Notes under the pieces: generated by a model
What the model saw: only the letters and a program-made list of their open reading frames with translations
Told to the model about the DNA's origin: nothing
The model's database searches: none
Position numbers and translations under genes: made by a program
Origin: CAIWCD01 sp043782365
GTDB taxonomy: Bacteria; Myxococcota; Myxococcia; Myxococcales; 40CM-4-68-19
Length of the DNA stretch: 8,432 nt
Direction: 5' to 3'
Assembly: GCA_043782365.1 (NCBI GenBank)
Contig: JAYWAO010000558.1
Coordinates: forward strand, 1-8,432
Shown here: piece after piece, positions 8,381 through 8,432 of the stretch
Position numbering within the stretch: position 1 is the stretch's first letter
Layout: every line of letters begins with the position of its first letter

Positions 8381-8432
8381 TTGCTGCACCAACGGCTCGT
8401 GCTGGCTGCGCTCGTGCTCGGCGCTTCGCTCT
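8381..8432 (+). CDS. Partial gene start, probable exported protein (runs off the window)
   Basis: From TTG 8381 the frame stays open to the window edge and reads MLHQRLVLAALVLGASL. A short N-terminus with one arginine followed by a hydrophobic stretch is what a Sec signal peptide or lipoprotein signal looks like. Only 17 residues are visible, so no function can be given. The AGGAG at 8370-8374 supports the start; GTG 8399 is a weaker alternative. A TAGACT at 8332-8337, inside the end of the MATE gene, could be a -10 element, but I see no matching -35. The gap from the MATE stop is 32 bases, so it may also be in the MATE transcript. Confidence 0.45.
   Translation, partial: MLHQRLVLAALVLGASL

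Overview
The window is very GC-rich (roughly 70% by eye, with codon third positions mostly G or C). It is densely coding, with gaps of only 9 to about 117 bases. It looks like an ordinary bacterial chromosome segment from a high-GC organism. A member of the Myxococcota or a related former deltaproteobacterium is my best guess from composition and gene style, but nothing here proves the taxon. I see no insertion sequence, phage gene, tRNA, rRNA or CRISPR array.

Left part (118-4211, + strand): a three-gene operon-like run. It encodes glycogen/maltodextrin phosphorylase (glgP), a PfkB/ribokinase-family sugar kinase resembling fructokinases, and a DsbA-fold protein of the 2-hydroxychromene-2-carboxylate isomerase / kappa-class GST family. 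The first junction is 9 bases. The second is a 4-base GTGA stop/start overlap, which moves the isomerase start to GTG 3597. The first two genes fit storage-glucan and sugar entry into glycolysis. The thiol-fold protein is the odd partner.

Right part (4228-8348): three multidrug-type exporters in a row. A TetA-like DHA1 MFS transporter on the - strand converges on the isomerase gene (16 bases between stops). It diverges from a second, different MFS transporter (+) across a 114-base gap. A MATE-family cation-coupled exporter follows on the + strand. No transcription factor is encoded beside them in this window. The gap before the MATE gene holds a tiny ORF with a strong Shine-Dalgarno sequence. 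It ends six bases before the MATE ATG and in the same frame, while the MATE start itself has no ribosome-binding site.

Right edge: after the MATE gene, a good Shine-Dalgarno and a TTG start open a truncated reading frame whose first residues look like a signal peptide, so another gene probably begins at 8381.

I did not find a convincing new biological system. The best second-look items are the MATE leader ORF, the pairing of a glycogen operon with a DsbA-fold isomerase, and the compact exporter cluster with its shared divergent promoter region.
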